Below are positions 54,085 through 62,922 of a stretch of 64,000 nucleotides of DNA, piece after piece (the stretch's first letter is position 1; the number at the start of each line of letters is the position of its first letter). This DNA is from Larkinella punicea (GTDB taxonomy: Bacteria; Bacteroidota; Bacteroidia; Cytophagales; Spirosomataceae). The notes under the pieces are model-generated. The model worked only from the letters and a program-made list of their open reading frames with translations. It ran no database searches and had not been told where the DNA came from. The stretch covers positions 62,001 through 126,000 of the forward strand of contig NZ_QOWE01000025.1 of NCBI RefSeq assembly GCF_003334855.1, given 5' to 3'. Made by a program: the position numbers and the translations under genes.

Positions 54085-55311
54085 CTATTCCCAAACCGGA
54101 AACGGATCGTTGAACCGGCCCCCGGCTGCCAGATGCTTCAACTCGGGTTCGCTACACAAACACGCCCGCAATTCCTGCGTCACCTGTTCGGCATCCAGAT
54201 CCTGACCGATGATCACCAGTTCGTTTTGCCGGTCGCCAAATTGTTTGTCCCAACGGGCTTCAATCGTTTTCTGGTTTTCGATGAAACTCGCATAGCGGCT
54301 TCGCTGGCTGAACGGCATCGACGCCCACCAGACGCCTGCCCGTTCGGCCCGCAGACTGCCGCCGGCCTGGCTAAAATTCAGAGCCTCGTCGGGTCGGGAC
54401 GCCAGCCAGAACAATCCCTTGCTGCGGAAAATGCCAGCCGGAAAATTCTCGCTTAGATACGCCCAAAACCGGGTGGGGTGAAAAGGCCGCCGGTCGCGAA
54501 AAACGAAGGAGCCAATGCCGTATTCTTCCGTTTCGGGCCGGTGGCCTTTGCCGGATTGGTGGTTTTGCAGTTCCTGAATCCAGCCCGCCGATTGCGACGC
54601 TTCCTCAAAATCGAACAGGCCGGTGTTCAGAATCCGGGCCGGATCGATGCGGCCAAACTGGCTTTCGATGAGCTGGGCTTTGGGATTTAGTTTTTTCAGA
54701 ATGGCTTTCAGTTCGCCCACCTGATGCGGTTTTAACTGGTCGGTTTTGTTGAGGACCAGCACGTTGGCAAACTCGATCTGGTCAGTAAGGAGGTTGACGA
54801 TGGTGCGGGTGTCCGATACGTCCTCGTTCAGGTTGCGGTCGACAACCGTTTCGACACTCCCAAAATCGCGCCCAAAATTGCTGGCATCGACCACCGTCAC
54901 CAGCGTATCCAGACGCGAAAACCGGGAAAGATCGACACGGTTTTGTGCATCGACCGAATCGTCGGACTGGAACGAAAACGTCTGGGCCACCGGCAGCGGT
55001 TCCGAAATGCCGGACGACTCGATGAGCAGGTAATCGAACCGGTTTTCGGAAGCCAGCCGTTCTACTTCCAGCACCAGATCTTCCCGCAGGGTGCAGCAGA
55101 TGCAGCCGTTGGACATCTCGACCAGCTTTTCTTCCGTCCGCGACAGGGTGTTTTCATTCCGAACCAGTTGCGCATCGATGTTCACTTCGCTCATGTCGTT
55201 GACGATCACGGCTACTTTCAAACCGGCTTTGTTGTGCAGAATGTGGTTGAGTAAGGTGGTTTTACCGGCCCCTAAAAAACCGCTTAAAACCGTAACGGGA
55301 AGTCGTTTCAT
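54085..55311 (-). CDS. COG0523 GTPase (CobW/ZigA-like metal chaperone)
   Basis: 408 residues from ATG 55311. Walker [10 protein letters not shown] (11-19), the metal-binding CICC motif C70-I-C72-C73, switch EXXG-type [15 protein letters not shown] and NKTD (guanine specificity) are all present. A His/acidic-poor C-terminal CobW_C domain follows. COG0523 proteins deliver zinc or other metals to client enzymes using GTP, and zinc-starvation-induced forms are controlled by Zur. Encoded 34 bases after MerC and behind the same candidate operator. No cobalamin genes are nearby, so a zinc role is more likely than CobW. Confidence 0.92.
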   Translation of the reverse strand: MKRLPVTVLSGFLGAGKTTLLNHILHNKAGLKVAVIVNDMSEVNIDAQLVRNENTLSRTEEKLVEMSNGCICCTLREDLVLEVERLASENRFDYLLIESSGISEPLPVAQTFSFQSDDSVDAQNRVDLSRFSRLDTLVTVVDASNFGRDFGSVETVVDRNLNEDVSDTRTIVNLLTDQIEFANVLVLNKTDQLKPHQVGELKAILKKLNPKAQLIESQFGRIDPARILNTGLFDFEEASQSAGWIQELQNHQSGKGHRPETEEYGIGSFVFRDRRPFHPTRFWAYLSENFPAGIFRSKGLFWLASRPDEALNFSQAGGSLRAERAGVWWASMPFSQRSRYASFIENQKTIEARWDKQFGDRQNELVIIGQDLDAEQVTQELRACLCSEPELKHLAAGGRFNDPFPVWE

Positions 55312-55345
55312 GGTGAATGATTGAATTGAAGAATGGAGGTGATCG

Positions 55346-55720
55346 TCAGTGCGCGTGGTCGTGTGCGTGAGCGCGCAGGTTGAGCAGGTGAAAGCCAATT
55401 AACCCGGCTGAAGCCACGTAGGCCAGGTATTCAAACGATTCATGGACGTCTTCCAGCAGCAGGGCGCCAGCGAACAGGCCCAGGAAAAACCACAAGCCCA
55501 CCTTCACCATCCGCTGGCGGGCCCGGCGCGTGGCAAAATAGACGGCAACAATATTGACTCCAATGAAGACATAATCCAGGCTTAGAAAGCCAATCCGCAA
55601 CGTTCGATCCGCCAGCAGGCTGGAGGAAATGAGCAGGATGGGTGTGATCAGGCAGTGAATAATGCAAAGCACTGAACCGGTAATGCCGATGTAATCGGCT
55701 TTTGAAGAGAAAGTGGCCAT
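55346..55720 (-). CDS. MerC-domain membrane protein
   Basis: 124 residues from ATG 55720. Four hydrophobic segments, the first carrying C19-x-x-H-C23 ([11 protein letters not shown]), as in MerC mercury transporters. The C-terminus is His-rich (HAHDHAH). MerC-like proteins of Bacteroidota are seldom in mercury operons and often accompany zinc-uptake or COG0523 genes, so uptake of zinc or another soft metal is plausible. The candidate operator lies 61 bases upstream. It heads the operon with the COG0523 gene. Confidence 0.85.
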   Translation of the reverse strand: MATFSSKADYIGITGSVLCIIHCLITPILLISSSLLADRTLRIGFLSLDYVFIGVNIVAVYFATRRARQRMVKVGLWFFLGLFAGALLLEDVHESFEYLAYVASAGLIGFHLLNLRAHAHDHAH

Positions 55721-55780
55721 AAGTTGGTGTTGGCTTGTGGTTGGAAATAAACGGTACAAAAGTACGGTATTTTTCGTAAA

Positions 55781-55795
55781 TGCAACAATGTTGCA
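55781..55795 (-). promoter_or_regulatory. Candidate metal-regulator operator upstream of merC
   Basis: TGCAACAATGTTGCA is a perfect 15-bp palindrome 61 bases before the MerC start codon. Its half-sites and spacing equal those at 54027-54043. Finding the same site before two metal-related units supports a common regulator. Confidence 0.6.
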
Positions 55796-55825
55796 AAAAT
55801 GAATTGTTAGAGATTTTATTGAATT

Positions 55826-55955
55826 AACGCGAACTATGGGATTATTGGCCGCGTAGCGGACTGATGTTTGTAGCAAAACGGATCACCCGGAAACATGTCG
55901 TACCTATGGCACTTAATCAGTTCATAATCAATTAATAAATCTCATATTTCGCGTT
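55826..55955. repeat. 130-bp direct-repeat element A (short form)
   Basis: Ends AACGCGAACTATGGGATT (55826-55843) and AATCTCATATTTCGCGTT (55938-55955) are inverted with two mismatches. Inside are GCGTAGCGG and ATGTTTGTAGCAAAAC. A second, longer copy in the same orientation is at 56789-57023; the two flank a HAD-phosphatase gene and one palindrome. Confidence 0.9.
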
Positions 55956-55960
55956 GAATT

Positions 55961-56108
55961 AGGACTTACGTCTGATAATTCATTACCCTTTCGCTCTTTG
56001 CCCCTAAATCCCCTAAAGGGGACTTGTACGCAGCTTAATCCGGATGCTAAAAGTCCGGCTCCGGCCGCCCGGCCTTTAGGGGATTTAGGGGCAAAGAGCG
56101 AAAGTCCT
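55961..56108. repeat. Intergenic palindrome, TCCGGATG-loop family (copy 4)
   Basis: Perfect 32-bp arms 55988-56019 and 56073-56104. The 53-base centre matches copy 1 in reverse orientation. The flank AGGACTTACGTCTGATAAT (55961-55979) equals that of copies 3 and 5. Right end finishes AAGTCCT. Lies in the divergent promoter region of merC and the HAD gene. Confidence 0.92.
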
Positions 56109-56184
56109 GGGTATATAAAACCGATAATTTTTAAGTTATTAGGGCCAAATTTGGCAGACTAACACATTCATTGCATTCAACGAC

Positions 56185-56790
56185 ATGATTAACACCATTG
56201 TATTTGATTTGGGGGCGGTTTTGATCGACTGGAACCCGCATTACCTGTACGAGAAAATTTTTAAGGAAGACGAAATGCATCATTTTCTGGCGACGGTTTG
56301 CACCCCCGCCTGGAACGAAGAGCAGGATGGGGGGCGGTCGCTGGCCGAAGCCACGCAGGTTTTGATTGCTCAATTTCCGGAGCACGAGGAGAACATTCGG
56401 TTTTTCTACGATCGCTGGCCCGAAATGCTGCGGGGCGAAATACCGGGGACGGTGGCACTGCTGAAAACGATCCGGGACAGTGGGAATTACAAGCTCTATG
56501 CGCTGACCAACTGGTCGTCGGAGACGTTTCCGATTGCCCTCGAACGCTTCGAATTTCTGTCCTGGTTTGATGGTATTGTGGTGTCCGGCGATGAAAAAGA
56601 CCGCAAACCTTTCCCTTCTTTTTACCGGACGCTGCTGAATCGGTATGCCATTGAACCAACTGAAGCCCTCTTCATCGATGATAACCTTCGGAATGTAAAA
56701 GCCGCCGAGGACCTTGGGATTCACGCCATTCACTTTATAAATCCGGCGCAATTAAAAGACGCTTTAACCGCGTTCAATATACCGGTTTAA
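56185..56790 (+). CDS. HAD-family phosphatase, YihX-like
   Basis: 201 residues. HAD motif I FDLGAVLIDW (nucleophile D8), motif II in LTNWS, motif III Lys in KDRKPFPSFY and motif IV FIDDNLRNV. The D-L-G form of motif I is that of sugar-phosphatases such as E. coli YihX (alpha-glucose-1-phosphatase). Substrate is likely a small phosphate ester, cytoplasmic. It is bracketed by two direct copies of a 130-base repeat and ends within the second copy: its TAA overlaps the repeat's first bases. Confidence 0.9.
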   Translation: MINTIVFDLGAVLIDWNPHYLYEKIFKEDEMHHFLATVCTPAWNEEQDGGRSLAEATQVLIAQFPEHEENIRFFYDRWPEMLRGEIPGTVALLKTIRDSGNYKLYALTNWSSETFPIALERFEFLSWFDGIVVSGDEKDRKPFPSFYRTLLNRYAIEPTEALFIDDNLRNVKAAEDLGIHAIHFINPAQLKDALTAFNIPV

Positions 56791-57023
56791 CGCGAACTAT
56801 GGGATTATTGGCCGCGTAGCGGACTGATGTTTGTAGCAAAACGAATCACCCGATTCCTCCGGCGTGCCTTTGGGTATGCAATCTGATGCACTTGTTGCGT
56901 ACCCAAGGGCACGCCGGAGGAACCGGGTGATCCGATTTGCTATCGCACCGGCGACCCGGAAACATGTCGTGCCAATGGCACTTAATTAGCTCATAATCAA
57001 TTAATAAATCTCATAGTTCGCGT
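56789..57023. repeat. Direct-repeat element B (long form with nested palindrome)
   Basis: Same ends as element A (56789-56806 and 57007-57023). About 105 extra bases form a nested palindrome: the left half (around 56833-56877, with CCTCCGGCGTGCC) is complementary to the right half (around 56899-56945). Element A lacks this insert, its sequence joining neatly at CACCCGG/AAACATG. The first base pair of the element falls in the HAD stop codon. Confidence 0.88.
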
Positions 57024-57144
57024 CGGTTTAACAATCGGCTTTTAGTTTCCTAAACCCTTCCTGTTAATTATGAAAAAGTACATCGTCGCTCTTCTGACGC
57101 TGCAATCTTCGTTGGCCCAAATCCGGGTGAATCGACTCTACCCG

Positions 57145-58896
57145 ATGAAACACGCTTCTCTTCCGACTCTTTTCTTTTGCCTTATTTTGATCGACTTCGC
57201 GCAGGCCCAGCTTCCGCCCATTTTTGAAACCAGCCGCGCCAAAGAAGCCCAAACCGAAGCCACCGTCCGGCGGTTTTTGTCGCCCGTCAAAATTCTGTGG
57301 CAAACCGGCACCATCCGCAACGCCGAGCGGCTGTTGAAAGTTGGAAACGGGCAGGCGGATTTGTCGGGGAAAGGTATGTGTTCGCTCAAGAGTGACGCCA
57401 ACGGCAAAGCAAGTCTGCTGCTCGACTTTGGGCGGGAATTGCACGGCGGTTTGCAGATCGTGACGGGGCAATGGAAGGAAAGCAAACCCATCACCGTCCG
57501 GATTCGGTTTGGCGAATCGGCCAGCGAAGCAATGGCGGACATCGAACCCAAACAGAATGCCACCAACGACCATGCCATCCGCGATCTGACGGTTCAGGTG
57601 CCGTGGCTGGGCAAGCTGGAAATCGGCAATACCGGTTTTCGCTTTGTCCGGATCGATCTGGTCGATGGTAATACGGAGCTGTTGCTGAAAGAGTTGCGGG
57701 CCATTTTTGTTTTTCGGGATATTCCATACCTCGGCTCGTTTCGGAGCAGCGACGAACTGCTGAATAAAATCTGGGCGACCGGCGCGTATACCGTTCACCT
57801 GAACATGCAGGATTACCTCTGGGACGGCATCAAGCGCGACCGGCTGGTGTGGGTGGGGGACATGCACCCCGAAGTGGCGACCATCAATGCCGTTTTTGGC
57901 TACAACGAGGTGGTGCCGAAAAGCCTGGATCTGGCGCGCGACATTACGCCCCTGCCCGGCTGGATGAACGGCATCAGCACCTATTCGATGTGGTGGATTC
58001 TGATTCAGAAAGACTGGTATTTGCAAAACGGAAACCTCGACTATCTGAAACAGCAGAAGGATTATCTGGTAAAACTGGTCGATTTGCTGATTCAGAAAAT
58101 TGACGACAAAAACAGCGAAAGGCTGGACGGAACGCGGTTTCTGGACTGGCCGTCGAGCGAAAATCCGAAAGGCATTCACGCCGGGTTGCAGTCGATGCTG
58201 GTGCTGTCGCTCAATGCCGCCGGGGATTTGAGCCGCATTTTGAACGACCCGACCACGGCCAAGAAATGTGCTGATGCGGTCGCCCGGCTGAAGCAGTACG
58301 TTCCCGATCCCAACGACTCCAAACAGGGGGCGGCTTTGCTCGCGCTCTCCGGGTTGATGCACGCCGAAAAAGCCAATCAGGACGTGCTGGCGGTGAACGG
58401 TGCGCGCAACTTCTCGACGTTTTACGGCTATTACATGCTCCAGGCGCAGGCCAAAGCGGGTGATTATAAAACCGCATTGGCCAACATCCGCGAATTCTGG
58501 GGCGGTATGCTCAAGCTCGGTGCCACAACGTTTTGGGAAGATTTCAACCTCGACTGGGTGAAAAATGCCGGGCGCATCGACGAACTGGTGAAAGAAGGTC
58601 AAAAAGACATTCACGGCGACTGCGGGGCCTATTGCTACGTCGGTTTCCGGCACAGTCTGGCCCACGGCTGGGCGTCCGGCCCCACGCCCTGGCTGACGGA
58701 GCACGTATTGGGTATCAAGGTGGTGGAGCCGGGTTGCAAAGCCATCAAAATTGAACCGCATCTGGAGGATTTAACCTTCGCCGAAGGAACCTTCCCCACG
58801 CCGTACGGGATTGTGAAGGTGAAGCACACCAAACTGGCGGGCGGCAAAATTCAGACGGAGGTGAGCGGGCCGAAGGAAGTGCGGATTATTCGGTAG
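57145..58896 (+). CDS. Alpha-L-rhamnosidase-like six-hairpin glycosidase, exported
   Basis: 583 residues from ATG 57145, giving signal peptide KHASLPTLFFCLILIDFAQ; an ATG at 57070 would add 25 residues. A beta-sandwich part (about 85-215, LLLDFGRELHGGLQI) precedes an (alpha/alpha)6 barrel (about 230-540). GIKRDRLVWVGDMHPE corresponds to the conserved D-E-R-L-x-W-x-G-D segment of GH78 enzymes, and WEDFN and GDCGAYCYVG lie later in the barrel. This suggests release of L-rhamnose or a related sugar in the periplasm. The acidic residues equivalent to GH78 are only partly clear, so the exact family is uncertain. Confidence 0.8.
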   Translation: MKHASLPTLFFCLILIDFAQAQLPPIFETSRAKEAQTEATVRRFLSPVKILWQTGTIRNAERLLKVGNGQADLSGKGMCSLKSDANGKASLLLDFGRELHGGLQIVTGQWKESKPITVRIRFGESASEAMADIEPKQNATNDHAIRDLTVQVPWLGKLEIGNTGFRFVRIDLVDGNTELLLKELRAIFVFRDIPYLGSFRSSDELLNKIWATGAYTVHLNMQDYLWDGIKRDRLVWVGDMHPEVATINAVFGYNEVVPKSLDLARDITPLPGWMNGISTYSMWWILIQKDWYLQNGNLDYLKQQKDYLVKLVDLLIQKIDDKNSERLDGTRFLDWPSSENPKGIHAGLQSMLVLSLNAAGDLSRILNDPTTAKKCADAVARLKQYVPDPNDSKQGAALLALSGLMHAEKANQDVLAVNGARNFSTFYGYYMLQAQAKAGDYKTALANIREFWGGMLKLGATTFWEDFNLDWVKNAGRIDELVKEGQKDIHGDCGAYCYVGFRHSLAHGWASGPTPWLTEHVLGIKVVEPGCKAIKIEPHLEDLTFAEGTFPTPYGIVKVKHTKLAGGKIQTEVSGPKEVRIIR

Positions 58897-58932
58897 AGGG
58901 GCAACAATCACTCCACAAATCAGACAAAAAAC

Positions 58933-59556
58933 ATGAATCAAGCCTGGGTTGAAAGATGGGACGAGCGATACCGCACGGATGCGTTTGCTTATGGCGAACA
59001 ACCGAATGCCTATTTAAAAGAACAGATTGAGAAGTTACCCATTGGGAATATCCTGTTTGCCGCAGAGGGCGAAGGACGGAATGCGGTTTTTGCCGCTACG
59101 CTGGGTTGGGCGGTTTCAGCGTTTGACATCAGCGTGGAAGGAAAGCAGAAGGCCCTCCGACTGGCCGAAGCGAATCAGGTGGTGATTGATTATCAGGTTG
59201 GCGAATTGCAAACGCTGGGGTATGCCACCGAACAATTTGATGTCATTGCCCTGATCTATGCCCACTTTCCGGCCGCGATAAAATCACTGTATCACAAGAC
59301 CCTCGATACGTTTTTGCGGCCGGGCGGTTTTGTTATTTTTGAAGCCTTTAGTAAAAACCACCTTGACTACATCGCCAGGAACGAAAATGTAGGAGGACCC
59401 AAAGAGGAAGCGATGTTGTTTTCAACGGATGAAATTCAGTCCGATTTTGCGAACTACGAAATCATTGAGTTGGTAGAAAAAGAAATCGAATTGAGCGAAG
59501 GGTTATTTCATAATGGAACAGGCTCCGTGATCCGATTTGTCGGACAAAAAAAATAG
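58933..59556 (+). CDS. Class I SAM-dependent methyltransferase (TehB-like)
   Basis: 207 residues, cytoplasmic. [20 protein letters not shown] precedes motif [17 protein letters not shown], where A-E-G-E-G replaces the usual D-x-G-x-G-x-G, followed by [15 protein letters not shown] and the motif IV region [10 protein letters not shown]. Sequence layout resembles TehB/thiopurine-type methyltransferases acting on small or toxic molecules. The substrate is unknown. It follows the rhamnosidase-like gene after 36 bases and converges with a lipoprotein gene across a repeat-rich gap. Confidence 0.88.
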   Translation: MNQAWVERWDERYRTDAFAYGEQPNAYLKEQIEKLPIGNILFAAEGEGRNAVFAATLGWAVSAFDISVEGKQKALRLAEANQVVIDYQVGELQTLGYATEQFDVIALIYAHFPAAIKSLYHKTLDTFLRPGGFVIFEAFSKNHLDYIARNENVGGPKEEAMLFSTDEIQSDFANYEIIELVEKEIELSEGLFHNGTGSVIRFVGQKK

Positions 59557-59573
59557 TCCTTCAATTATCTATA

Positions 59574-59670
59574 GCACTTTCGCTTTTTGCCCCTAAATCC
59601 CCTACGGGCCGTCGATACGGGATTTAGGGGCAAAAAGCGAAAGTGCAATGAATTATCAGACGTAAGTCCT
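59574..59670. repeat. Reduced palindrome of the same family (copy 5)
   Basis: Perfect 28-bp arms 59574-59601 and 59619-59646, with a short 17-base loop lacking TCCGGATG. The flank ATTATCAGACGTAAGTCCT at 59652-59670 is the reverse complement of the flank of copies 3 and 4, so the copy is inverted. The outer arm (GCACTTTCGCTTTTTGCCCC) differs again from the other copies but is self-complementary. Confidence 0.9.
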
Positions 59671-59727
59671 AATCTGGTTCACTGAAATATTCGGTTGATT
59701 AATTACTTCGGTGTGCCTGATTTTTCA

Positions 59728-59882
59728 GTCGCGTAGCGACTCAATGTTTGTAGCTTACATTTCATTTCTTCCAGTTTTTAAGGTCGCGTAGCGATCAAAT
59801 ATAAGCCAAAGTTCGATCGCTACGCGATCCTGAAATGATGCAGGAAGCTGCTTTTCTACAGACATTTGGTCGCTACGCGACC
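59728..59882. repeat. Cluster of GTCGCGTAGCGAC REP-like repeats
   Basis: Four short palindromes centred on GTA: 59728-59740, 59782-59796, 59815-59829 and 59868-59882, two per orientation. One is followed by ATGTTTGTAGC, as in elements A and B. Stem bases vary in pairs (A-T versus G-C at the fifth position). No gene is seen in 59557-59986 other than these repeats. Confidence 0.85.
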
Positions 59883-59986
59883 GAAAAAGTGTGTCAGTTC
59901 CAGCGTAATGGTAGTCTGAAAAACTGGGTGGTTTCGGTGCTACAGACCCCAAAGAGAGCCGAATTAAACGCCCAAATCTGTACCAT

Positions 59987-60817
59987 TCAATCACAATCCG
60001 ACAGCCCAAACGTATTCACCCGCTTTGTGTTGCCTTCTTCAACCGTCTGCGAAACCGCATAGTTGTGGTTGTTTTTGACCACATTGGTGATCTGGAACGT
60101 CTTGTGAGCCGTCACTTTTCCCGACTCGTCAAATTCATCGCTTTCAAATCCCTTCAGGATGGTTTTCTTCCAGGGGTAGAGATTAAAAACATCAAATGGT
60201 AAACCCCGTTTGGCCAACAACGCTTCGGGACTTTGGGTGGAGGGGTCGTAGACGTGGGCTTCCGCATAATATTTCGTTCCGTCTTCCAGATACTGGTAGG
60301 TGCTGTTTCCGTTCGCGTCGTACGAAAAAACTTTTTCAAATGTGGGTTCGTCCTGACTCGCCGGAACGCCCTTGAAGCGCAGGATGCGCCCCTCGGCATC
60401 GTACCGGATGGTGGTGGTCAGGATGGTTTGGGTGCCTACGAGGTCTTGGATTTCTGTGAGTTTACCGTCGGTCCAACGGCATTTGAGGCCACTGCCAATG
60501 CCCCAGTCGGTGAGTTGGTCGGGTGTTTTTCCGTCGACGGTAATCGTTGCGCCGGTTATCTGATTCGCGCTGTTGTAAGCGAAGGTGTAAACGTACACAT
60601 GCTCGGTACTGCCGCCGGTCGGCCCTTTAAAATTGACAGTCAACTGGCTGACGTAACCAGCCGCGTTGTAGGCATACTGGTGTTTATTGCCGTTGCCACG
60701 GTCGATGGCTGTCAGTTTGCAACGCGTTTCGGCCGGTGCGTCGACCTCCGATTTTTTGCAGTGGGTCAAACTCAGCAGGGTAAAGCCCAGCAGCAGGGTG
60801 CTCAGTACGGTTTTCAT
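59987..60817 (-). CDS. Lipoprotein with YD-like repeats, function unknown
   Basis: 276 residues. Signal with lipobox LTHC (C20) marks it as a lipoprotein. The mature part is beta-rich with YD/RHS-like strands (KHQYAYNAAGYVSQLTV, IRYDAEGRILRFKG, FSYDANGNSTYQYLEDG), similar to short DUF4595-type lipoproteins of Bacteroidota. No toxin or polymorphic C-terminus is present, so it is not an RHS toxin. The gene stands alone. Confidence 0.78.
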   Translation of the reverse strand: MKTVLSTLLLGFTLLSLTHCKKSEVDAPAETRCKLTAIDRGNGNKHQYAYNAAGYVSQLTVNFKGPTGGSTEHVYVYTFAYNSANQITGATITVDGKTPDQLTDWGIGSGLKCRWTDGKLTEIQDLVGTQTILTTTIRYDAEGRILRFKGVPASQDEPTFEKVFSYDANGNSTYQYLEDGTKYYAEAHVYDPSTQSPEALLAKRGLPFDVFNLYPWKKTILKGFESDEFDESGKVTAHKTFQITNVVKNNHNYAVSQTVEEGNTKRVNTFGLSDCD

Positions 60818-61043
60818 GGAAAATGAAGTTGTTTGGTGTGAATGACTTTGGTCACCACAAACCTATCGGGGCAATGCTGGTAAGCCATGACGGTTTATAC
60901 GAAGAGACGGGATGCGTATTTGAAGCGGTTTTTTTGCGATGCGATCCGGCAAGTCACAAAAAAAGGATGAACGTGATATTTGTCACGGAACCGGTTTTTC
61001 TAAATCCCTAGTTTTACACCATCAACCTTAAAAATGCATATTC

Positions 61044-61346
61044 ATGATGAATCTCATAAAAAGTCTGTTCGGCACGTCCGACACCAGCCAGTTTGACGAA
61101 ATCCGCTCGCAGGGCGCCCTGATCATCGACGTTCGCTCACCGGGCGAGTTTGCCGGTGGGCATGTGCCGGGGGCTGTCAACATTCCCCTCGACCAGATCG
61201 AATCCAAACTCAGCACGATCAAAGGCTATCAGAAACCCCTGATTCTGTGTTGTGCTTCCGGTATGCGAAGCGCCCGCGCCAAAGCCATCCTGCGCGGCAA
61301 AGGCGTTGAAAATCTGCATGATGCCGGTAGCTGGCGGAATTTGTAG
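61044..61346 (+). CDS. Single-domain rhodanese-like protein
   Basis: 100 residues (a second ATG follows at once, at 61047). One rhodanese domain: ALIIDVRSPGEFAGGHVPGA and active-site loop LCCASGMRS, in which the second Cys is the sulfur-carrying nucleophile. No signal peptide. Such small proteins carry sulfane sulfur between enzymes. A GC-rich hairpin (CCGCCC/GGGCGG, about 61367-61400) follows. Confidence 0.92.
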   Translation: MMNLIKSLFGTSDTSQFDEIRSQGALIIDVRSPGEFAGGHVPGAVNIPLDQIESKLSTIKGYQKPLILCCASGMRSARAKAILRGKGVENLHDAGSWRNL

Positions 61347-61454
61347 GATCTAGCGTTGACGGAAACCGCCCGAACCGGCCACCCGGTTTTGGGCGGCCCG
61401 AAATCGTTTTCGGTCGTTTCTGCGTATATATCCTGCTGTTAACCCAAGCGAGAT

Positions 61455-62879
61455 ATGAAACGACTCTTTTCTCTGTCTATCCTTCTTTTCCTGCTGGTTC
61501 AGGCCGGTTTCGCCCAGAAAGCCACCAGCACCGTTCAGGCCATTCGCTACATCAAACTCGCCAACACGCTCCGGGCGCTGGACAAACCGCAGGATGCCAT
61601 TAGCCTGCTGGAGAGGGCGTTACCGGCCGTTCGGGGCAATAACCCGTATTGGGAAGCCTTTGCCTGCGAGTTGCTGGGGCTGGCTCATTACGAAAATAAC
61701 AACAGCGAAAACGCCGACTATTACCTGAAAATCGCCCGGAGCCGCTACGAGAAGCTGCGGTATGTCGCCAGTGCCTGGGGCGTCAATGAACTGATTCGGG
61801 ATATTTCCGGTAAAAACCTGTATGCCGGTATTCAGTTTGGCGCTTCGGATGTGAAGCTGGCGATTTTCAAGACGAAGTACGAAAGCGATTTTTACGAAAA
61901 AGATATCAAAACCCGGTTTGAGGTTCCCAACGTTAGTTTTGTGGCCGATGCCTCGAAATCGCTGGAAGCCGGGCAGAATGCGTTGAAAGTCTGTCTCGAC
62001 ACAATCAGTCGCTACAATATCCCGACCGAACGGATTTTCATTGTGTTCAGCAACGAAATGAAGGAGGGACTCGCCAAAACCCCGGCAACGAAAAAGATGC
62101 TCTACGATCAGTTGTCGCGGGCCTTGCCGACGGGCAATCTGCGCATCGACACCACGCTTTCCATCGACCGCGAAGCCGAACTGTTCACCGTCGGGTCCAT
62201 TCCCCGCAAAGTGTGGCCGACCACCTCGTCGCTCAACATCGGCAGCGATGTCACGGTGGGCGGTTATTTTGATGCTGATAAAAAGTTTCACCCGATTGAA
62301 ATGCCGGTGGGGATGAACACGCTGGTGAGCCAGATTGAAAGCAAGCGTTCGCTGAACACGGACGCCTTTAAAAAAGAAGCGCAGCGGGTGATCAAAACCG
62401 TGGCGGATACGGCCCTGGCACCCCGTTTCAAAACCAGCGGTGCGGGCCTGCAACAACGTCGGACGGTGGGGCTGGGGGGCGATGTGGCCTGGGCGCTGGT
62501 GACGTACCTGCACCCCGAAAAAACCGGTACCACGGCGGTCGCCATTTCACTGGATGACGTGGAGCGGTTCAAAAAATTGGTGATGGATGATTACCAGGCC
62601 CTGACGCACCCCAATGTGAAAGACATCACCGACACAGCTCTTCGCACCAAAGCCGAGCAGGAAATCAGCACGGTTCGGGATCAACTGAGTGAAAAGCAGC
62701 TCATTGCCGGGGCGCTGTGGCTAGAATCCATCATGAAAACCTATTCGACACCCTCGGCTCCCAAGCGGTTTGTGTTCATCCGAAATTCGGACATTGGCTG
62801 GGTGACCGGCAAGTTTCTGGAAACCATCAGTGGCGAATACGAATCGACCATCGCCAAAGGCGCGCTGTATACCCGGTAA
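61455..62879 (+). CDS. Exported TPR protein with Ppx/GppA-like actin fold
   Basis: 474 residues. Signal peptide KRLFSLSILLFLLVQAGFAQ is followed by two or three TPR-like helices (about 28-115). Residues about 125-470 have features of the Ppx/GppA (actin-hexokinase) fold: YAGIQFGASDVKLAIFK in place of D-x-G-S-N-S, SLNIGSDVTVGGYF in place of D-I-G-G-G-S, and PIEMPVGMNTL. The usual first Asp and the GGGS glycines are changed, so catalysis is doubtful. I do not recognise a named family. A strong terminator follows. Confidence 0.65.
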   Translation: MKRLFSLSILLFLLVQAGFAQKATSTVQAIRYIKLANTLRALDKPQDAISLLERALPAVRGNNPYWEAFACELLGLAHYENNNSENADYYLKIARSRYEKLRYVASAWGVNELIRDISGKNLYAGIQFGASDVKLAIFKTKYESDFYEKDIKTRFEVPNVSFVADASKSLEAGQNALKVCLDTISRYNIPTERIFIVFSNEMKEGLAKTPATKKMLYDQLSRALPTGNLRIDTTLSIDREAELFTVGSIPRKVWPTTSSLNIGSDVTVGGYFDADKKFHPIEMPVGMNTLVSQIESKRSLNTDAFKKEAQRVIKTVADTALAPRFKTSGAGLQQRRTVGLGGDVAWALVTYLHPEKTGTTAVAISLDDVERFKKLVMDDYQALTHPNVKDITDTALRTKAEQEISTVRDQLSEKQLIAGALWLESIMKTYSTPSAPKRFVFIRNSDIGWVTGKFLETISGEYESTIAKGALYTR

Positions 62880-62922
62880 GCGGTGTTTGCGGTTAAATAG
62901 AGCGTCTATTAGTCCTGTTTCG

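Noticed and set aside
55346-55720. Mercury-resistance operon
   Set aside because: Only a MerC-like protein is present, with no merA, merR, merT or merP; the COG0523 neighbour and operator sites point to another metal.
57064-58761. 565-codon open frame antisense to the rhamnosidase-like gene
   Set aside because: The plus-strand frame has a signal peptide and glycosidase motifs; the antisense product has no recognisable motif and biased composition.
59987-60817. RHS/YD polymorphic toxin
   Set aside because: The protein is short, a lipoprotein, and has neither the RHS core closure motif nor a variable toxin domain.
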